Below, in pieces: positions 60,566 to 64,000 of a stretch of 64,000 nucleotides of DNA (position 1 is its first letter; every line of letters starts with the position of its first letter). The translations under genes were made by a program, and so were the position numbers. Location of the stretch: NCBI GenBank assembly GCA_039636785.1, contig CP144169.1:744001-808000 (forward strand), given 5' to 3'. This stretch comes from Micrococcaceae bacterium Sec5.7 (GTDB taxonomy: Bacteria; Actinomycetota; Actinomycetes; Actinomycetales; Micrococcaceae). Under the pieces are notes generated by a model that saw only the letters and a program-made list of their open reading frames with translations, had not been told where the DNA came from and made no database searches.

Positions 60566-60922
60566 CTATAGGAACACTGCGATGACGGCGAGGTCCTTGC
60601 CGGCGTAGGCTTCGGCGTCCTGGAGGATTTCGCAGATGATGCCGAAGGTGCGGTTTGTCCGGAACGCCTCGGGGATCTGCCAGATGAGCGTGATCGGTGC
60701 CTTGCCGTGGTCCGGGATGCCGTCCGCAAAGTCATGGAGGCAATCATTGAGGGCGTCCAGGTTCACGCCATAGTGCTCCGGGAAGTCCAGTGCTTCGCCG
60801 AACGTCTCCAGCACAGCCTTTTTCGTGTCTGCGGGCGGGATCACCAGGCTGCGGCGGTCTGCGTCCTTCACCTGGTGCTTTAGTTCTTCGATGGTCCAGG
60901 TGTCAGAGGAATATATCTTCAT
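60566..60922 (-). CDS. Barstar-family ribonuclease inhibitor
   Basis: The 118-residue cytosolic protein has the barstar fold: an N-terminal ELKHQVKDADRR, the inhibitory helix region FPEHYGVNLDALNDCLHDF near residue 47, and a C-terminal LAVIAVFL strand. It would protect the cell from the guanyl RNase encoded just upstream, with only seven bases between the genes. Toxin first, inhibitor second is the normal order. No other immunity gene is nearby. Confidence 0.9.
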   Translation of the reverse strand: MKIYSSDTWTIEELKHQVKDADRRSLVIPPADTKKAVLETFGEALDFPEHYGVNLDALNDCLHDFADGIPDHGKAPITLIWQIPEAFRTNRTFGIICEILQDAEAYAGKDLAVIAVFL

Positions 60923-60929
60923 GGGTGCT

Positions 60930-61394
60930 TTACTTGCCTTCTGCTATGAACTTGAACGAATCGTAGTGGTCCTGCGTGTAGTACTTCTCGCCCGCATCGC
61001 CGGCCACGATCCTGCGGGCACCCCGGTCAGGCTCCCCGGGGGTGATGACCGTGTATTCCTTGTAATACCCTTCCTGCTTTTGCGGAAGGATCTGTTCGAA
61101 ATTGCCGAATGTCCCGTCGCCCGCGCGATAAGGGTACGGGCCGCCCCGGCTGATCAGGACAAGGGTTTCGCGGCCTTCGGCCGGCAGCGCCGATTCCTTG
61201 ACTGTCGCGAGCGTCGAGGGGCTCGGCGCCACTGCCGGCGCACCGGATCTGACGGCGGAAGGTCCTGGGCTGACGGCGGAGGTTTCTGCCGCCGTCGGAC
61301 TTCCCATGCCGGGGAACAGTGCGTTGTTGGAGACCAACAACGCCAAGGCAACAAGGCCGATGAGCAGCACGGCAACCGTGACTGGTCTGCGCAT
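60930..61394 (-). CDS. Secreted guanyl-specific ribonuclease (barnase/RNase Sa type)
   Basis: The 154-residue protein has a signal or anchor segment (TVAVLLIGLVALALLVSNNA), a Ser/Pro/Ala linker, then an RNase domain of about 85 residues. The catalytic Glu is in GYYKEYTVITPG, Arg in GARRIVAGDAGEKYY and His in YTQDHYDSF, matching RNase Sa and barnase. The ATG at 61394 follows GGGGAGG; the frame continues upstream but overlaps the glgX end. It acts outside the cell as a nutrient or competition RNase, with barstar as inhibitor. Confidence 0.92.
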   Translation of the reverse strand: MRRPVTVAVLLIGLVALALLVSNNALFPGMGSPTAAETSAVSPGPSAVRSGAPAVAPSPSTLATVKESALPAEGRETLVLISRGGPYPYRAGDGTFGNFEQILPQKQEGYYKEYTVITPGEPDRGARRIVAGDAGEKYYTQDHYDSFKFIAEGK

Positions 61395-61437
61395 GTTCTT
61401 GCCTCCCCCACCTACTGAACCTACGTGCCTGCTTAAC

Positions 61438-63552
61438 CTATGTTCGGTAGATGTCGATGGAGTTTGCCTGCACAACGTCCCGTTCACCTGAGGCCACCCG
61501 GCCGCCCTGGCGGCGGTCATGGAGTTCGGATGTGGTCAACCGGAGCTCAAATAGCCGGCTGCCGGCGCCGTCGTCGTTGGTGACCTTGGGCAGGGTGATC
61601 TTGACGTCGGCCGGGGTGCCGTTGACCACCACGAGCCCGGCCACCTCACCGTCGTCGGAACCCAAAAGCAGCTGGACCACCCTGTGCCCGGGGTTATTCC
61701 AGCCGTCCATGGACATGGGCTGGCCGTCTTCATCGAACCAGTACAGGTACGACTGTTCGTCCCGCACCGGGTAGTGACGGGGCTGGCCGGCAAGGAATTC
61801 CTTGCGTAGACGGATGACGCGCTTGGTGCTGCGCAGCATGGCGTGGGATTCCGGCGTGCTGGTCCAGTCCAGCCAGGCGATGGGGTTGTCCTGGCAGTAG
61901 GCGTTGTTGTTGCCCTGCTGGGTACGAGCTATTTCATCGCCTGCCGTGATCATGGGAACGCCGAGGGAAATCATCAGCGAAGCCATCAGGTTGCGGCTGG
62001 TCTGGGCCCGCTGGGCGTGGATGCTCTCATCCTCGGTGCGGCCCTCGAAACCGTGGTTGTAGCTCAGGTTGTCGCCGTGGCCGTCACGGTTCTGTTCCCC
62101 GTTGGCCTCATTGTGCTTGCGGTCATACGAGACAAGGTCAGAGAGCGTGAAGCCGTCATGCGCCGTGATGAGGTTGACCGAGGCAAGCCGTGAACGGCCT
62201 GATCCTTCAAAGAGGCTCGCCGATCCGGACATAGCGTCCGCCAGCCGCGCCACGGAACCGGCCTGGCCGCCCGCGTCAATGGAAGCCCGGTCGGCTACCC
62301 AGAAGGAGCGAACCCCATCGCGGAAATGGTCATTCCAGTCCACCCACCCGGTGGGGAACCGGCCTGTCTGCCAGCCGCCATAGCCGACATCCCAGGGTTC
62401 CGCGATGAGTTTGACCCTGGAAAGGACGGGATCCGCCGCGATTGCCATGAGGAAGGGATGGCTGGGATCGAAGTCGTTCGATGCATCGCGGCACAGCGTC
62501 ACGGCGAGGTCGAAGCGGAACCCGTCAATGTGGAATTCAGTCGCCCAGTACCGCAGCGAGTCCAGCACGAGCTGCACCACGCGGGGTTCGCCGAAATTCA
62601 GGCTGTTGCCGCAGCCTGTGGTGTCCAGGTATCTGCCGTGGCCGTCCGTACGGTAGTACTCCCCTTCTCCGAGACCACGGAAACTCAGCGTCTGGCCATT
62701 CGGGCCGCCCTCGGCCGTGTGGTTGTAGACGACGTCGAGAATCACCTCGAGGCCGGCGGCGTGGAGCAGCTTGACCATGCCCTTGAACTCATCCTGGACG
62801 GCGTGCGGTCCGGCGTCCTGGGCGGACCTGGTGGCGTACCCGGGATGCGGGGCAAAAAACGCGGCTGTGTTGTAGCCCCAGTAGTTGGTCAGGCCGAGGT
62901 TCTGCAGGTGCGGCTCGTCCAGGTGGAAGTGAACCGGCAGCAACTGGACTGCCGTGATGCCCAGTCCTGTCAGGTGTTCGATCATGGCCGGATGCGCCAT
63001 TCCCGCGTAGGTGCCCCGCAGCTCCGCCGGAATATCGGGGTGCAGCATGCTCTGGCCGCGGACGTGGGCCTCGTAGATGATGGTGTTCCGCCAGGGCAGC
63101 CGGGGACTCTGGTCCGAGCCCCAGTCAAAGTCACTGGACATCCGGACGCTCGTCAGGAATCGTCCGCGCTGGTCCACGGCGTGGCCGTAAGGGTCCATCA
63201 GCAACGGTTGGCCGCCGTCGTCGTCAAAATCCAGGGTGGGGACCGACAGCGGCAGCGCCTCTTTCTTCGGAGTGGTCCGGAATCCGTACCGAGACCCCGG
63301 AGGGAGGCCCTCCACAATGCCGTGATGGACACCGTCGGTGACGTTCGGCAGAGTCTGGAGCCGCCAGTTCCCGCCGGGCGCCTGATACGCAATTTCCAGC
63401 GTGGTGACACCGGGCGCGTAGACCGCTACGTTTGCGCAGGCTCGCGAAGGGTCGTCCGTTGCAGGGGAACCCGTGCGCGGAACGCTGATACCGAGAGGAA
63501 TCGCCTGCGAGGCGTCCACGGTGGAAGCTGTGTCTAAGAGAGGCATAACCAT
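61438..63552 (-). CDS. glgX: Glycogen debranching enzyme
   Basis: The 704-residue GH13_11 enzyme hydrolyses alpha-1,6 branches left by phosphorylase. It has a CBM48-like start (residues about 15-120), then the barrel with VILDVVYNHTAEG, FHIDGFRFDLAVTL (Asp), KLIAEPWDVGYGGWQ (Glu) and NLITAHDGFTLSDLVSYD. Start at the ATG at 63552 (MVMPLLD) or 63546; the open frame runs further upstream but lacks family similarity. No strong ribosome site is evident. It complements glgP in glucan breakdown. Confidence 0.93.
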   Translation of the reverse strand: MVMPLLDTASTVDASQAIPLGISVPRTGSPATDDPSRACANVAVYAPGVTTLEIAYQAPGGNWRLQTLPNVTDGVHHGIVEGLPPGSRYGFRTTPKKEALPLSVPTLDFDDDGGQPLLMDPYGHAVDQRGRFLTSVRMSSDFDWGSDQSPRLPWRNTIIYEAHVRGQSMLHPDIPAELRGTYAGMAHPAMIEHLTGLGITAVQLLPVHFHLDEPHLQNLGLTNYWGYNTAAFFAPHPGYATRSAQDAGPHAVQDEFKGMVKLLHAAGLEVILDVVYNHTAEGGPNGQTLSFRGLGEGEYYRTDGHGRYLDTTGCGNSLNFGEPRVVQLVLDSLRYWATEFHIDGFRFDLAVTLCRDASNDFDPSHPFLMAIAADPVLSRVKLIAEPWDVGYGGWQTGRFPTGWVDWNDHFRDGVRSFWVADRASIDAGGQAGSVARLADAMSGSASLFEGSGRSRLASVNLITAHDGFTLSDLVSYDRKHNEANGEQNRDGHGDNLSYNHGFEGRTEDESIHAQRAQTSRNLMASLMISLGVPMITAGDEIARTQQGNNNAYCQDNPIAWLDWTSTPESHAMLRSTKRVIRLRKEFLAGQPRHYPVRDEQSYLYWFDEDGQPMSMDGWNNPGHRVVQLLLGSDDGEVAGLVVVNGTPADVKITLPKVTNDDGAGSRLFELRLTTSELHDRRQGGRVASGERDVVQANSIDIYRT

Positions 63553-63649
63553 TACTTGAAGTTTAGCCGTCCGCCACGAATGACTGATGTTTTCCTGTAT
63601 ATGACGTGCCTGGCGTCGCGCCGCATGCCCCCTTGAACCGGCGGATGTC

Positions 63650-64000
63650 ACCGCCTGGTTTACCGGGCGGCCCGACCGGTGTTCAAGGCCATCGAGGCCC
63701 GGGGCGATGCCCCAACGCACCCGTCACCGAGGTGTTCAAGCATGAACTCCGCCCGTTGATCGCCGCCATCCTCAGCCGCGTGGGTCCCGATGTCCTGTAC
63801 GCCATGTTCACGGTGTTCACCCTGACGTACGGCACCACAGCCCTGGGCCTGCAACGAAATCAGGTCCTGGTGGCCGTTATGGTGGGTTCCGCTTTCCAAC
63901 TGGTGGCCATTCCGCTGGCCGGCGCTGTGTCGGACAGGACCAACCGGCGGCTGGTCTATGGCGTGGCAGCCGTTGCGGGCGCTGTCTGGGCCTATGTTTT
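63650..64000 (+). pseudogene. MHS-family MFS transporter relic, truncated and frameshifted
   Basis: One frame reads YRAARPVFKAIEARGDAP; one base later it continues as APVTEVFKHELRPL, LYAMFTVFTLTYGTTALGL and GAVSDRTNRRLVYG to the window edge. This is the central loop and helices 7-9 of metabolite:H+ symporters (ProP/ShiA type). The first six helices are absent: glgX starts only 100 bases away. A single-base loss near 63713 breaks the frame. Whether the 3' part is intact lies outside the window. Confidence 0.75.

Overview
The window is chromosomal DNA of a high-GC actinobacterium. Its content fits the Micrococcaceae (Arthrobacter/Pseudarthrobacter type): DUF4193 and DUF4032 proteins, a maltokinase-branching enzyme fusion in a GlgE cluster, TreS together with OtsAB, an rrn operon with no tRNA in its 16S-23S spacer, and the palindromic GAGCCTGTCGA repeat. 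The genus is inferred from gene content only; no search was run.

Layout. 1-6.2 kb: glycine cleavage operon gcvP-gcvT-gcvH-glyA (minus strand) behind a tandem glycine riboswitch. 6.3-9.0 kb: TetR repressor and 14-TM exporter sharing one palindromic operator, then dps. 9.2-13.0 kb: agmatine catabolism operon (nitrilase-type amidase, agmatine deiminase, APC permease) behind paired inverted repeats. 13-16.3 kb: AMIN-like secreted protein, DUF4193, UPF0158, tRNA-Thr(TGT), membrane-anchored DsbA-like protein. 16.4-23.2 kb: otsA-otsB, a sugar ABC ATPase of the MsmK/UgpC type, a GH20 hexosaminidase and a DUF4032 protein. 23.2-29.5 kb: GntR/FCD regulator, a decayed amidohydrolase, an intact cytosine-deaminase-like amidohydrolase, a CynX-like MFS transporter and a GlcD-like FAD oxidase, probably a small N-heterocycle or amide catabolic locus.

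29.9-42.5 kb is the accessory region. A 12.66-kb segment with IS21-type inverted ends and a 6-bp target duplication (TCCGGG) splits a lacI-family pseudogene whose C-terminal codons resume on the far side. Inside are an intact IS21-like istA-istB pair, a secreted Rhs/YD-repeat protein with a 100-residue unrecognised tail, an orphan Rhs core copy with a different hydrophobic tail, a third eroded Rhs relic, a second complete IS21-type element (2572 bp, 7-bp duplication GTCAGAT), fragments of RNase H and SDR genes, and at least seven very small genes, nearly all membrane proteins, placed directly downstream of the Rhs tails. The simplest reading is a polymorphic Rhs toxin/immunity locus with cassette displacement, carried by a composite IS21 element. 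Toxicity and immunity are inference.

42.6-43.7 kb: GNAT and SRPBCC proteins. 44.2-50.0 kb: a complete rrn operon on the minus strand with promoter, leader, processing stems and terminator. 50.2-63.6 kb: mak-glgB fusion, treS and glgE on the minus strand, glgP divergent, a secreted guanyl RNase with its barstar inhibitor, and glgX. Together these convert trehalose to maltose, maltose-1-phosphate and alpha-glucan, and degrade the glucan again. The window ends in an N-terminally truncated, frameshifted MHS-family transporter relic.
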